Shown here one piece after another: positions 9,955 through 19,479 of a stretch of DNA of 64,000 bases. Made by a program: the position numbers and the translations under genes. The notes beneath the pieces were generated by a model, which was given only the letters and a program-made list of their open reading frames with translations, did no database searches and was not told where the DNA came from. Each line of letters begins with the position of its first letter. Position 1 is the stretch's first letter. The DNA is from Microcaldota archaeon (GTDB lineage: Archaea > Micrarchaeota > Micrarchaeia > Anstonellales > Bilamarchaeaceae). The stretch spans positions 1 through 64,000 of the forward strand of contig JAKEGJ010000024.1 of assembly GCA_022627495.1 (NCBI GenBank). Direction: 5' to 3'.

Positions 9955-10505
9955 AGGGAAAAATGGGTGCAGTTATGAAAGAAGCGGCCAGGCTTTATCT
10001 GATGCAGCTCCAGTACGGGGGCATACCCGAGGACATATTCCATTTCCTTACCGGGCGCGAGAAGGAGATGCTGATTGAGAGGGAAGGCAGATTCTTCCTG
10101 AAAGATGCGGAGAGGAAGCGGATAAAGGTCGTCCTGACAGGCGGCGTGTTCGACATCCTGCACATAGGCCATATAGTGACGCTCAGCGAGGCCAGGAAGC
10201 ACGGCGACGTCCTGGTCGTGGCAATCGCCCGCAACGAGCACATCCGGAAAAAAGGGAGGGAGCCGATACACGACGTGGAATACCGGAAGATCATGGTCGA
10301 ATGCCTTAAGCCCGTGGACCTTGCGGTAGAGGGGTTCGACAAGCCGGAGCGCATGCTCGAACTCGTGAAGCCGGATGTCATCGTATACGGCTATGACCAG
10401 AAGGAGGCGCCTGCGCCCAAAGGCGTGGCCGTGGTGAAGCTGGAAAAAAAGGTTGACGATGGGAAATTCAAGACCAGCAGGATTCTTGAGGACCTCGGCC
10501 TCTGA
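9951..10505 (+). CDS. Cytidylyltransferase-fold protein, RibL-like FAD synthase candidate
   Basis: VVLTGGVFDILHIGHIVTLSEARKHGD; GYDQ; KTSRIL. Confidence 0.8.
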   Translation: MKGKMGAVMKEAARLYLMQLQYGGIPEDIFHFLTGREKEMLIEREGRFFLKDAERKRIKVVLTGGVFDILHIGHIVTLSEARKHGDVLVVAIARNEHIRKKGREPIHDVEYRKIMVECLKPVDLAVEGFDKPERMLELVKPDVIVYGYDQKEAPAPKGVAVVKLEKKVDDGKFKTSRILEDLGL

Positions 10506-10538
10506 GAAGCGGGCCTAGGGAAAATTTATAAAGTTGCC

Positions 10539-10940
10539 ATGAGTTCTAATGCCATGATTCTGGGCCAGTTCAGACCCATGGCGATGAAGCAGCCGGGAGA
10601 GGAGGAGAAAGAGCCTGAGCAGGCGCAGACAGCGACCCAGGGCCGGTCTTCGACTTCGGACGAGTTCCTCAAGACCCCGGAGGCCAAGGAATTCGTTAAC
10701 AAGATGCATGGAAAGCTCAAGGAGGGGAACTTCCCCGCGACAAGGCGGGGGATAACCGACATAATGGGGACGCTCCACCGGAATTCGAACCTTACAGACA
10801 AGGAGGTCATGAAGGAGACGGACAGGATTCTCCTCCGGCTCGGCGGGCTCGACGGATTCAGCGGGGTCCTCTCGGGCCTTAAAGCCAAATCCGAAGGCCT
10901 GGTCAAGGGCCTGAAGTCAATATTCGGCGGCGGCAAATGA
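10539..10940 (+). CDS. Hypothetical protein
   Basis: 133 aa ORF with TATA-like aaaatttataaag upstream. Confidence 0.6.
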   Translation: MSSNAMILGQFRPMAMKQPGEEEKEPEQAQTATQGRSSTSDEFLKTPEAKEFVNKMHGKLKEGNFPATRRGITDIMGTLHRNSNLTDKEVMKETDRILLRLGGLDGFSGVLSGLKAKSEGLVKGLKSIFGGGK

Positions 10941-10959
10941 CTGCCGGAGCATCAAGCTC

Positions 10960-11094
10960 ATGAACGTTGATGAGAGCAGGGCGAGGGAACTCGTCCGGGA
11001 AGGCATATGCCCGGTCTGCGGCACCCGGCTCAAGCACATCGAAGGATGCGTGGAATGCATAATGTGCGGCTGGAGCCAGTGCGGCGAAGCCTGA
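10960..11094 (+). CDS. Small zinc-ribbon protein (44 aa)
   Basis: My translation: MNVDESRARELVREGICPVCGTRLKHIEGCVECIMCGWSQCGEA; two CxxC pairs; below the supplied ORF cutoff. Confidence 0.6.
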   Translation: MNVDESRARELVREGICPVCGTRLKHIEGCVECIMCGWSQCGEA

Positions 11095-11226
11095 GGCGGC
11101 CCGGGTGCGTCCTGTGCCGGATTCCCAGGATGCCCTAATTTGCATGATGCTCCCCATGAACTACTGATTAACGCAAAAGTCCTATTTTGGCAACTATTAT
11201 AAAATGAAGGCGGCACGTAATCATGC

Positions 11227-12273
11227 ATGCATGCCCGCGGCGAGAAGTACCTGGGACATATGGCCGGCCCGGCTGAGCGCGGAAGGTTCGCCAATGCCAT
11301 GAAAACCGCGGCTGCGAAGGGAGCCATAATCACAACCCATGACGTACCTGATTGCGACGGCCTTGGCTCCGCCTTCGCCCTTCAGAGAGTACTCCTCAAA
11401 AAAGGCGCGCAGGCGGACATTGTGACCGGCCCGCCCATCCACCTTACGGACCCGCTCGTCGAAAAACTCAGCATCCACACGAAACGGTGGGACGAGATAC
11501 CTGAATTGGACAGCCGGCCGATAATTGTCGTGGACACAAATACCCCCTCGCTCCTAAACGGGATGGGCAGGCGCAAAAACCAGCTCCTTATGGTCATAGA
11601 CCACCATCTAGGGAGCGGTGCCTGCCTCAAACCGGTTTTCAATGTAGAAAACCAGAAAGCGATATCCGCAAGCGAGATCCTTGCTTCCGTGATAAACAGG
11701 AAGGAGATTGACATGATTAGCGCCCTTGCGCTCGCCGTCGGGATTGCTGGCGACAGCGAGAGGCTCAGCGACGCGGAATTGGGGACGCTCCGCATTTTCG
11801 AGTCGCTCCTGCGTATATCGGGCGCATCCAAGAGGGAAGTCGACGCGCTCGCCTATCCGGACAATCCCCCTGCGATTGTCGCGGCCATATTGGAGGAGTT
11901 GAAGCGCGTGAAAAGCGCGCTTTACCGGAACACGGTCATTGCGGTAGGCGCGAGCGCGCTCGAGAATCCGGCCATCCTCGCCAACGAAATCCGGAACATG
12001 GGCGCAGCCGTGGTTGCGGTGCTGGGAGCGCAGGGCAATGGCTATCACAAGGTTTCGTTCCGCGTGAGGTTCATGGACGCGTGGAAGGGCGGCATCCATG
12101 CAAATGACATCGCCCGCAGGGCGAGCGAGGCCTGCGGAATGCCGGAACGGATGTGGGGCGGCGGGCATATCGACAAGGCCGGCGCCATGATACGCGGGGA
12201 ATGCCAGGAGATTACGGACGCGGTATTTGCGGCCGCGAAGGAAGCGATAGACAGGGCGGCCGGGAAGCAGTAG
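11227..12273 (+). CDS. DHH-family phosphoesterase
   Basis: TTHDVPDCDGLGSAFALQRVL, VVDTN, VIDHH, C-terminal GGGHIDKAGA. Confidence 0.87.
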   Translation: MHARGEKYLGHMAGPAERGRFANAMKTAAAKGAIITTHDVPDCDGLGSAFALQRVLLKKGAQADIVTGPPIHLTDPLVEKLSIHTKRWDEIPELDSRPIIVVDTNTPSLLNGMGRRKNQLLMVIDHHLGSGACLKPVFNVENQKAISASEILASVINRKEIDMISALALAVGIAGDSERLSDAELGTLRIFESLLRISGASKREVDALAYPDNPPAIVAAILEELKRVKSALYRNTVIAVGASALENPAILANEIRNMGAAVVAVLGAQGNGYHKVSFRVRFMDAWKGGIHANDIARRASEACGMPERMWGGGHIDKAGAMIRGECQEITDAVFAAAKEAIDRAAGKQ

Positions 12274-12315
12274 CTTTTTTAAACAAGATGCGCCAATCAA
12301 ATCCTATCCAATTGT

Positions 12316-12361
12316 CTCGGTAGCTCAGATTGAACGGCATTCCGTTCAATTCGCTCCCGAG
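12316..12361 (+). other. Hairpin carrying a copy of the tRNA-Asn 5' end
   Basis: CTCGG...CCGAG closing stem and perfect ATTGAACGG-catt-CCGTTCAAT; gtctcggtagctcag matches 14/15 nt of the tRNA 5' end. Confidence 0.5.
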
Positions 12362-12369
12362 TTATGAAT

Positions 12370-12523
12370 GCCTCGGTAGCTCAGTTGGTAGAGCGGCTGA
12401 CTGTTAAGGCTTTTTGACTTCTGTCTTTCTCCGGGCAAAAACCCTGGAAAAAGCCCTGAGGATAAAGGAGGTCAATACGCCAAAGCAATCAGCAGGCCAG
12501 AAGTTCAAATCTTCTCCGGGGCG
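12370..12523 (+). tRNA. tRNA-Asn(GUU) with an 81-nt intron (12407-12487) at position 37/38
   Basis: Exons of 37+36=73 nt form a full cloverleaf: acceptor GCCTCGG/CCGGGGC, D stem GCTC/GAGC, anticodon stem GCTGA/TCAGC with loop CTGTTAA, T stem AGAAG/CTTCT with loop TTCAAAT. Confidence 0.95.
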
Positions 12524-12637
12524 TGAATACTTAAGTCGCACATTAGCCACGGGGACAGACGGCCGATAAGGCCGGCATTGTCTCCGGGGCGTATATCATA
12601 TCCGTAATACGCCACGCCTTTTTTTCAATTCGGAAAA

Positions 12638-13078
12638 TCAGAGGAACTTGCTCATCACTGAAAGGTCCGCTCCTCCAAAATGCCTCTTGAGGCGGGCTTC
12701 TTCGACATACCCTCTTTTTTTGTAAAAACCAAATGCTTTTGTTGTCGGGAGGGCAAACAGCCAGATTTTCTCGCACTTGTTTTTCTTGGCGACATTTTCG
12801 CATTTATCAAGAAGCTTGGTGCCCACGCCGCTTTGCCTGGACTTTTTTGCCACAACAAACGAACCGAGTCTCGCGACCTTATGGCCGACACTAAGCGATG
12901 CCATACCTACGATTTTTTCCCCTTCCCTTGCTGCAAAGAATATTTTTTTTTCCTTGACCGATACCGCCTTGATGTATTCCTTGCTTTTTTCCTTACCAAA
13001 AAAATCGATGAGAAATTGTTCAAGCTCTCTGTGAGCAAATCTGAGGTCAGCTGACTTGGAAATCTTACCTATCTTCAT
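12638..13078 (-). CDS. GNAT N-acetyltransferase
   Basis: LGSFVVAKKSRQSGVGTKLLDKCENVAKKNKCEKIWLFALPTTKAFGFYKKRGY. Confidence 0.87.
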   Translation of the reverse strand: MKIGKISKSADLRFAHRELEQFLIDFFGKEKSKEYIKAVSVKEKKIFFAAREGEKIVGMASLSVGHKVARLGSFVVAKKSRQSGVGTKLLDKCENVAKKNKCEKIWLFALPTTKAFGFYKKRGYVEEARLKRHFGGADLSVMSKFL

Positions 13079-13128
13079 ACACCGGCTTTCCACCCGGATT
13101 TTATATATATTTTTGTATCGCATGTTTC

Positions 13129-13214
13129 TCAGAATGGCTGGAGACGACATCTCCGTTGATTGTCGGGGAATGGCGACGTGTTGCCGGAGAAAGCGCTGTG
13201 GCGAAGTCAGGTTA
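13129..13214 (+). repeat. Dispersed repeat part A, 86 nt
   Basis: Inverted copy at 20062-20147, 84/86 identical by eye. Confidence 0.92.
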
Positions 13215-13269
13215 TAAACACAAGCGGGCAATTCAACCACAAACAGCCAAATCATGAGATGAAAAAACC

Positions 13270-14175
13270 ATGATGAGAGAGCTTTCGCTTGAAGAAGCCA
13301 AACCGGTCTGGGACAGGTTCGTCCCGGAGAAGGTCGTCTGGACCGACGATTGGGACATTCGGGTGGCCCTCTGCAAACAATACGATTACAAGACGCTCAT
13401 CCTCTATGACGGGAAAAACTTCTTCCCCCTCCAGCTTGATGCGGACAGGGGGTTCTACGAGATTATCGGCGGGGACAGCGTGGAGAGGAACTACCTTACC
13501 TTCGACCCTGAGTTCATGAAAAAAACAGATGGGTTGCCCAAGGACGTCTATTTCGATTTTCTAATCGAACGGTTCGACGGCTGCCTGGAGGGGCTCTGCC
13601 CGCAGTTCTTCCTGGACCTGGCGGGCATTGAGGGCATTGACGATTACCTGAAGCGGTTCTCTAAGAAGCACCGGAAGAATTTCAAGAGCGATTACCGGAA
13701 GTTCGGCGAGCACGAGTTCCGGAGGGAGGGCTCCCTGGAAGGCATCGCCGCATTCAGCAAAGTGATGTTCGGGGAGAAATCCGATTTCGCCCAAGGCGAC
13801 CGGGGCTGCTACGACATCCTTGATAAGGATTCCCGGACCGAGTACTGGTCCGTCATCAAGGACGGCCGCCGGGCGCTAACGACGCAGTACTTCTTCTACG
13901 GGAAAACCATGTCCGTCTGCATCTGGGGCGTGGATGAACGTTACGGCGACACGATAAAAATCGCTTTGGTCGAGGCGATTAAGCTCGCGAAAAGCAGGGG
14001 CTGCACGAGGATAGACTATGCGCCGACATATTCCGGCTGGAAATTCTTCTACCGCCTCGACACCGCGCCGCTCTGGAGATACAAGCGGGGCAATATCCCG
14101 GATTCCGTGGATGCGGCCGAATACGGAATACCGGCGGATGAAAGGATAAGGCTCAAAGCGGAAGGCAGAATCTGA
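13270..14175 (+). CDS. GNAT/BioF2-like acyltransferase family protein
   Basis: FSKKHRKNFKSDYRKF; IKIALVEAIKLAKSRGCTRIDYAP; W-F-Y-rich C-terminus. Confidence 0.7.
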   Translation: MMRELSLEEAKPVWDRFVPEKVVWTDDWDIRVALCKQYDYKTLILYDGKNFFPLQLDADRGFYEIIGGDSVERNYLTFDPEFMKKTDGLPKDVYFDFLIERFDGCLEGLCPQFFLDLAGIEGIDDYLKRFSKKHRKNFKSDYRKFGEHEFRREGSLEGIAAFSKVMFGEKSDFAQGDRGCYDILDKDSRTEYWSVIKDGRRALTTQYFFYGKTMSVCIWGVDERYGDTIKIALVEAIKLAKSRGCTRIDYAPTYSGWKFFYRLDTAPLWRYKRGNIPDSVDAAEYGIPADERIRLKAEGRI

Positions 14176-14314
14176 TTGGGGGCACGGATAGGGCGGCCTT
14201 CATACAGTAAAGAATTATCCGAAAAATTAATTACTTCATCTTCCTTAGAGACGGGGGGTTTGGTAAAAACAACTACTTCCCAACGAATATAAACATTAAG
14301 TTTTCTATCCACTC

Positions 14315-17300
14315 ATGCGAACAATTGCACTTTTATCAGCGCTTTTCCTGGTTTTCGGCTCCTCATATGCCGCGGATGTGAGCGGATGCCAGCTCATCTC
14401 AACGCCTGGCAATTACGTGCTCGTCGCCCCCCTCACCGGCGCGAACATACCGACGCCGGAGCTGGAGGTGTTCGGCTCTTCTTTCAACACGTCCTTCGCA
14501 TGCATCAAGGTACTGTCGTCCGACGTCACCCTCGACTGCAGCAATTATTCAATATCCAACAACGGGACGCTTAAGGCTGCAGGAATTGCGGTCGCCGGCA
14601 CCAATGTCACGAACTATACGGGCGTGACGATAAAGAACTGCCCGGACATCAACGGATACCCGAACGGAATCATGCTGGTCAACACCAGCCGAAGCCGCCT
14701 GCAGAACATCACGGCCCGAAACAACTGGAACACCGGCATCGCTCTCATTTGGAGCGGCTCCAATAACCTCAGCAACTGCACGGCAAGCGATGCGAATGAT
14801 GGCATTCTGCTTGATGAATGGGCATCAAACAACCGGCTCATCGGCAACTCGGTTTTCAACAACTCGGAGGGCATCAGCATCATCTGGTGGTCGACGAACA
14901 ACACGGTGGCCGGCAACAGCGTGCACGACAATATAGACGGCATCCACCAGGCAAGCGGCTCGAACGGCACGAATTTCACCAACAACAGCGTGTATAGCAA
15001 CGGTGACGGATTCGACCTCATCGCATCTAGCCATCTCTTTTTCGACAACAACTCCATACTCCACAATACGAGAGGGATGCAGCTCCAGGAAGTAACATTC
15101 TCCAAGCTTCAACGCAATAGGTTCCACAACAACTCCCTGGCAGGACTATACCTGAACTGGAACTCCAACAACACCACCATCATAAACAATAGCATCGACG
15201 GCTCGACCTATTGCCTTACCACGCTTTCGCCGCACAATCTTACGGCCATAAACACACACGTATTCAACTGCTCATATGGCGTGACACTCGAGGACAAGGT
15301 GATTTCGGGCGAATCGACGCCCGCTCCCGTCTATATATACAACCTCACCGTGGACAGGGCGCAGGGGGACTTCGTGAACTATACGAGCCTCAATATCACA
15401 GACATCATCGAGGTGAACACATCCTACTCGATAACATGGTCCAGCAGGCCCCCGACTCTTCCGCCCAATACGACTTCATTCGCCGGAAAGTTCGTGACCA
15501 TAAAGAACGAGACGTCCACCGCCATCCCGAAGAATGTCTCCATAGACACCATCGTGTGGCAGTGGCAGAATGGAGAGATTAACGGAAGCGTCAATGAATC
15601 CGCCTTCGCGCTCTGGAAATACACTGTGTTTTCAGGCATCTGGAACAACACCAACGCCACCCTTGACACCGGGACGAACACACTGACGCTCACGAACATG
15701 AATCCGGCCTCCGTATATGCCATTCTCCAGTCCAACGCCACCACCGGCAACGGAACGCTTGGGAACTGTCCTGTGATAAACGCCCCGGGGGTGGTCATCC
15801 AGAACCAGAACTATTCGGGCTCTCCGAATGGGAACCTGGGCATCACTGGGACCGCATGCGTCCGGATAAACAGCTCCGACGTCGTTTTCGACTGCAACGG
15901 CTATAACATGAGCCACAACGGGGCCGTCAACACAATCGGCATATTCGCAGGCTCCGGGCTCCACAACATAACAGTGAGGAACTGCCCGCTCATCACGAGA
16001 TATTACTATGGAGTCTATTTCCGCAGGGTGAACGACAGCAGGGTGGAGAATGTCACCAGCAGCCACCACGCGTATGCTGGATTCTATTTCACGGAGAGCT
16101 ACAACAACGTCTTCACCAGGAACATTGTGCAAAACGACACCTATGGCGCCTACTTCACCACCAATTCCAAGAACAGCACCATCACCAACAACAATGCGAG
16201 CAACAACAGCATTTACGGAATACTCGTGACAAACGGTGCGGATGGATGCACTGTATCGGACAACGTACTGAAATTTAACGGCGCATACGGCCTTAGCGTG
16301 GGATCATCCAATTCGGTCGTGAGGGATAATTTGGTGCATAGGAACCAGAATGGGTTGTACCTTTCGGGGACCAACACTACGCTGCAGAACAATACACTGA
16401 GCAACAACACCCAGTTCGGCGCATACTTGTCAAACGCTATAGACTGCACTTTCGAGAAGAACCAGGTGAAATATAACGGCGGGAGCGGACTCTATTTCGA
16501 CAGCACTCCCGGGAACAATTTCTCCGGCAACGAGGTTTCAGGCAACGGCGGGAGCGGATTCTACCTTAAAGGGGCAATGAACAACCGGTTCGAGGCCAAC
16601 AACGTCACGAACAACGGCGCGTGCGGATTCAACCTGAGCTGGGGGGGTGAGGGCAGCCCGGCATTGAACAACACATTGACAGGTAACAACGTGACAGGAA
16701 ACGCCATCGACGGAATCCTCCTTGAATCGGCCGCAAACACCAGCGTATCGGGCAACAATATCAGCGGAAGCGGGCGGAATGGGATAACCATATCGACAGG
16801 GACCGATGCGTTCAGCGCAGGAAACAATTCCGTGCTCCTTGGCAACAGGCTCTCGGACAATGCTCTGGATTTGCTCGTCAACGCCTCCTTCGACATGTAT
16901 TATACGATGTCCGACAACCTGTTCCTCAATCCGGCAGGAACGATGGGGAACTTCACCAACCTCAGCATCAACGACACAGTACTGGCCAGTTCGGCCTATT
17001 CGATAAACTGGAGCCGGGCCCCTTCCGTGCCAATCCCGGGGGGATACCGGTCATTTTATGAAAAATATGTGAATATTACCCGGATTTCCGGGAACGTCTC
17101 CATAGACGGCATAGCATGGCGCTGGCTGGATTCCGAGCTTGCCGGAACGCCGCCATACGATGAGAACATGCTTCGGGTATGGAAGTACAATGCCAGCGGA
17201 TGGAACAACACCCTGGCCCCAAACAATCCGTTCACGAACACCATGCACCTCTCTGGCATGAATCCGGAATCCATATACGCGGTCCTCGAGAAAAACGAAT

Positions 17301-18937
17301 TCGCGCCTTCCATCCCCATCGACGAATGCACGGTGATAAACGAAAGCGGGAGTTATGTTTTGAGCGCCAACCTCACAGGCAACTTAAGCAACGGCGCCTG
17401 CCTGAAAATCGAGGCTTCGGACGTGTTCCTTGACTGCGATCGGCATCCGCTGACGGACTCTTCCGAAGCTGTCGGAATCTGGATATCCTCCGCGAATAAC
17501 GTTACGGTTGTCAACTGCACCGTCATAGATTATGACGGCGGCTTCCTCATCGATAACGTCACCAACTCGCTTTTCCTCCACGACAGGGTGGTGGACAGCG
17601 AATACGGATTCTGGTTCAACCGCAGCAGCGACAACAATCTGACCTCCTGCAGGACGAGGGGCGGGGGCAGGGGCGTGGTCAAGACCATGTCGAGGCGCAT
17701 ACATATCGACCCCTCCGAATTCTGCGGCAGCATAGTGGGCATCGAGCTGAACATGACCAACGATTCCGTGATAGAGGATTCTACGGTCTGCAACAACACG
17801 CTGTACGGAATCCACCTTATAGATTCCGGCAACATCACAATAAGGAATTCGAGGACTCATAACAACGGCCTGGACCTGATTGATGAGAACAATCTCGGGA
17901 GTCCGCTGGACATCCATGTCGATTCCCTCATTATCGACAGGCCTGCAGGCGACCTCGAAGCCTACACAAACCTTAGCCTAGAGGACAGCCTCAGCCCGTC
18001 CTCGGCGTTCTCAATAAACTGGAGCGCGAATCCCGGCTCGCTTCCCGAAAACTTCACGAGCTTCAACGAAAAGTTCGTGGATATCGCTGCCCTAAGCGGC
18101 ACGGTTTCCATAGATAGCGTCACATACCGGTGGAAGAACTCCGAAGCCATGGGTTACGACGAGAGCACACTGGAGCTGATGAAGTACAACGGCTCCTGGG
18201 AAGGCACGGGCGCTGCGCTGGATGCCGAAGCCAACACGCTCACGCTCGCTCCGCTCGTTCCGGCCAGCACTTACGGAATACTCAGCAACCTGACTCCGAA
18301 GAACTGGAGCGACGTAACGCTATACGGAGCGAACCTGTCGGATGTGACCGAGTTCCCCCGCTACAACGGGACGGCTGCGGGCAACGAAACCACGGAAGGC
18401 GGCAACATAACTGCTGCAAACACCAACACGACGCAGCTCACCGAAAGGTGGGCGGCATATTTCGGGAACGTCACCGGGGACATTTCCCTTGGCCAAGGGC
18501 CCGGCGCGCAGAACGTGTTCACATGGGCATGGAACCCCGCGGCGGGCGGAGTCGTATGTGCATCCACCAATTCAACACTGGGCATGTTCACGGCATACCC
18601 GGCATACGGATTCGACATAGATTCGGCATGGGGTTTCATCCCTGCGACCACGGATTCAGGCACGAACACGTTCAATTTGACAGACTGCACGCTCGATATC
18701 GGCGGCGGGACGATAAGCAACGCATCCTCCGCGGACACCGGGCAGCCGGGGGGGTTCCGCACCTGCGCGCTGAAAGCGGACGCGCTCCCGGCCAAGGGCC
18801 AGATGGTCTTCTGCTCTGAGATAATAGGCGGGGGCACCGCCTGGAACAGCCAGAGCGCGGATTTCGAAATAATCGTGCCGACTCCGGAGAGTTTCGGCTC
18901 GACGGAAACATATTATTTCTATGCGAACCTTAACTGA
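14315..18937 (+). CDS. Giant secreted parallel beta-helix (NosD-type) surface protein
   Basis: 1540 aa; Sec signal MRTIALLSALFLVFGSSYAAD; many GI.L..S.NN.. repeats; three internal modules. Confidence 0.87.
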   Translation: MRTIALLSALFLVFGSSYAADVSGCQLISTPGNYVLVAPLTGANIPTPELEVFGSSFNTSFACIKVLSSDVTLDCSNYSISNNGTLKAAGIAVAGTNVTNYTGVTIKNCPDINGYPNGIMLVNTSRSRLQNITARNNWNTGIALIWSGSNNLSNCTASDANDGILLDEWASNNRLIGNSVFNNSEGISIIWWSTNNTVAGNSVHDNIDGIHQASGSNGTNFTNNSVYSNGDGFDLIASSHLFFDNNSILHNTRGMQLQEVTFSKLQRNRFHNNSLAGLYLNWNSNNTTIINNSIDGSTYCLTTLSPHNLTAINTHVFNCSYGVTLEDKVISGESTPAPVYIYNLTVDRAQGDFVNYTSLNITDIIEVNTSYSITWSSRPPTLPPNTTSFAGKFVTIKNETSTAIPKNVSIDTIVWQWQNGEINGSVNESAFALWKYTVFSGIWNNTNATLDTGTNTLTLTNMNPASVYAILQSNATTGNGTLGNCPVINAPGVVIQNQNYSGSPNGNLGITGTACVRINSSDVVFDCNGYNMSHNGAVNTIGIFAGSGLHNITVRNCPLITRYYYGVYFRRVNDSRVENVTSSHHAYAGFYFTESYNNVFTRNIVQNDTYGAYFTTNSKNSTITNNNASNNSIYGILVTNGADGCTVSDNVLKFNGAYGLSVGSSNSVVRDNLVHRNQNGLYLSGTNTTLQNNTLSNNTQFGAYLSNAIDCTFEKNQVKYNGGSGLYFDSTPGNNFSGNEVSGNGGSGFYLKGAMNNRFEANNVTNNGACGFNLSWGGEGSPALNNTLTGNNVTGNAIDGILLESAANTSVSGNNISGSGRNGITISTGTDAFSAGNNSVLLGNRLSDNALDLLVNASFDMYYTMSDNLFLNPAGTMGNFTNLSINDTVLASSAYSINWSRAPSVPIPGGYRSFYEKYVNITRISGNVSIDGIAWRWLDSELAGTPPYDENMLRVWKYNASGWNNTLAPNNPFTNTMHLSGMNPESIYAVLEKNEFAPSIPIDECTVINESGSYVLSANLTGNLSNGACLKIEASDVFLDCDRHPLTDSSEAVGIWISSANNVTVVNCTVIDYDGGFLIDNVTNSLFLHDRVVDSEYGFWFNRSSDNNLTSCRTRGGGRGVVKTMSRRIHIDPSEFCGSIVGIELNMTNDSVIEDSTVCNNTLYGIHLIDSGNITIRNSRTHNNGLDLIDENNLGSPLDIHVDSLIIDRPAGDLEAYTNLSLEDSLSPSSAFSINWSANPGSLPENFTSFNEKFVDIAALSGTVSIDSVTYRWKNSEAMGYDESTLELMKYNGSWEGTGAALDAEANTLTLAPLVPASTYGILSNLTPKNWSDVTLYGANLSDVTEFPRYNGTAAGNETTEGGNITAANTNTTQLTERWAAYFGNVTGDISLGQGPGAQNVFTWAWNPAAGGVVCASTNSTLGMFTAYPAYGFDIDSAWGFIPATTDSGTNTFNLTDCTLDIGGGTISNASSADTGQPGGFRTCALKADALPAKGQMVFCSEIIGGGTAWNSQSADFEIIVPTPESFGSTETYYFYANLN

Positions 18938-18992
18938 TGGGCCGGCTAATCCGGCCCAATCGGCCGGCGATGGCGCTTACGAAGATGATTTT

Positions 18993-19151
18993 ATGGGAAT
19001 GAGCAAGAAGGATTTGTCACGGAAGAAAGCAAACATCAAGGCCAGAATAGAGGATTTGGAGAAGAAGGCGAAGATGGACCCCCTGAAAAAGAACCGGGCG
19101 CTCCATGACGAATTGGACGACCTCCGGAAGAAGCTGGCCGAAGCGGACTGA
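18993..19151 (+). CDS. Small coiled-coil protein
   Basis: MGMSKKDLSRKKANIKARIEDLEKKAKMDPLKKNRALHDELDDLRKKLAEAD. Confidence 0.55.
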   Translation: MGMSKKDLSRKKANIKARIEDLEKKAKMDPLKKNRALHDELDDLRKKLAEAD

Positions 19152-19253
19152 AGCCATGCCCCGAGAGGGGGGGGGGCGCCGGATGCTGGGAACCGGCGGC
19201 AGGATGCCGAGAATCCGGCAGGGCTATAAGATTTGCCGTTCCATGAGCTTCAC

Positions 19254-19382
19254 ATGGGGGATTGCTTCCTCTGCCGCGGGCAACGCGACACGAGAAAGGT
19301 TTACATGGGAAGCGCGAGGGGCTTTGCCGACCTCTGCATAGACTGCGTCATCAAATTCTACAAGATAAAGAGCGAGCAGTGA
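19254..19382 (+). CDS. Small CxxC...CxxC protein (42 aa)
   Basis: My translation: MGDCFLCRGQRDTRKVYMGSARGFADLCIDCVIKFYKIKSEQ; below the ORF cutoff. Confidence 0.5.
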   Translation: MGDCFLCRGQRDTRKVYMGSARGFADLCIDCVIKFYKIKSEQ

Positions 19383-19479
19383 GCATGCGGAAATGGGGGT
19401 GCGGAGAGCCTGATATCCAGCCCGGCTTGCGCTCTGGCCATAAGGAATAATAACGTTCATGGGGGAGAGATAGCCACAC

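Noticed and set aside
12316-12361. Functional split-tRNA 5' half
   Set aside because: It has the acceptor/D-arm start but no anticodon half; kept only as a tRNA-end copy in a hairpin.
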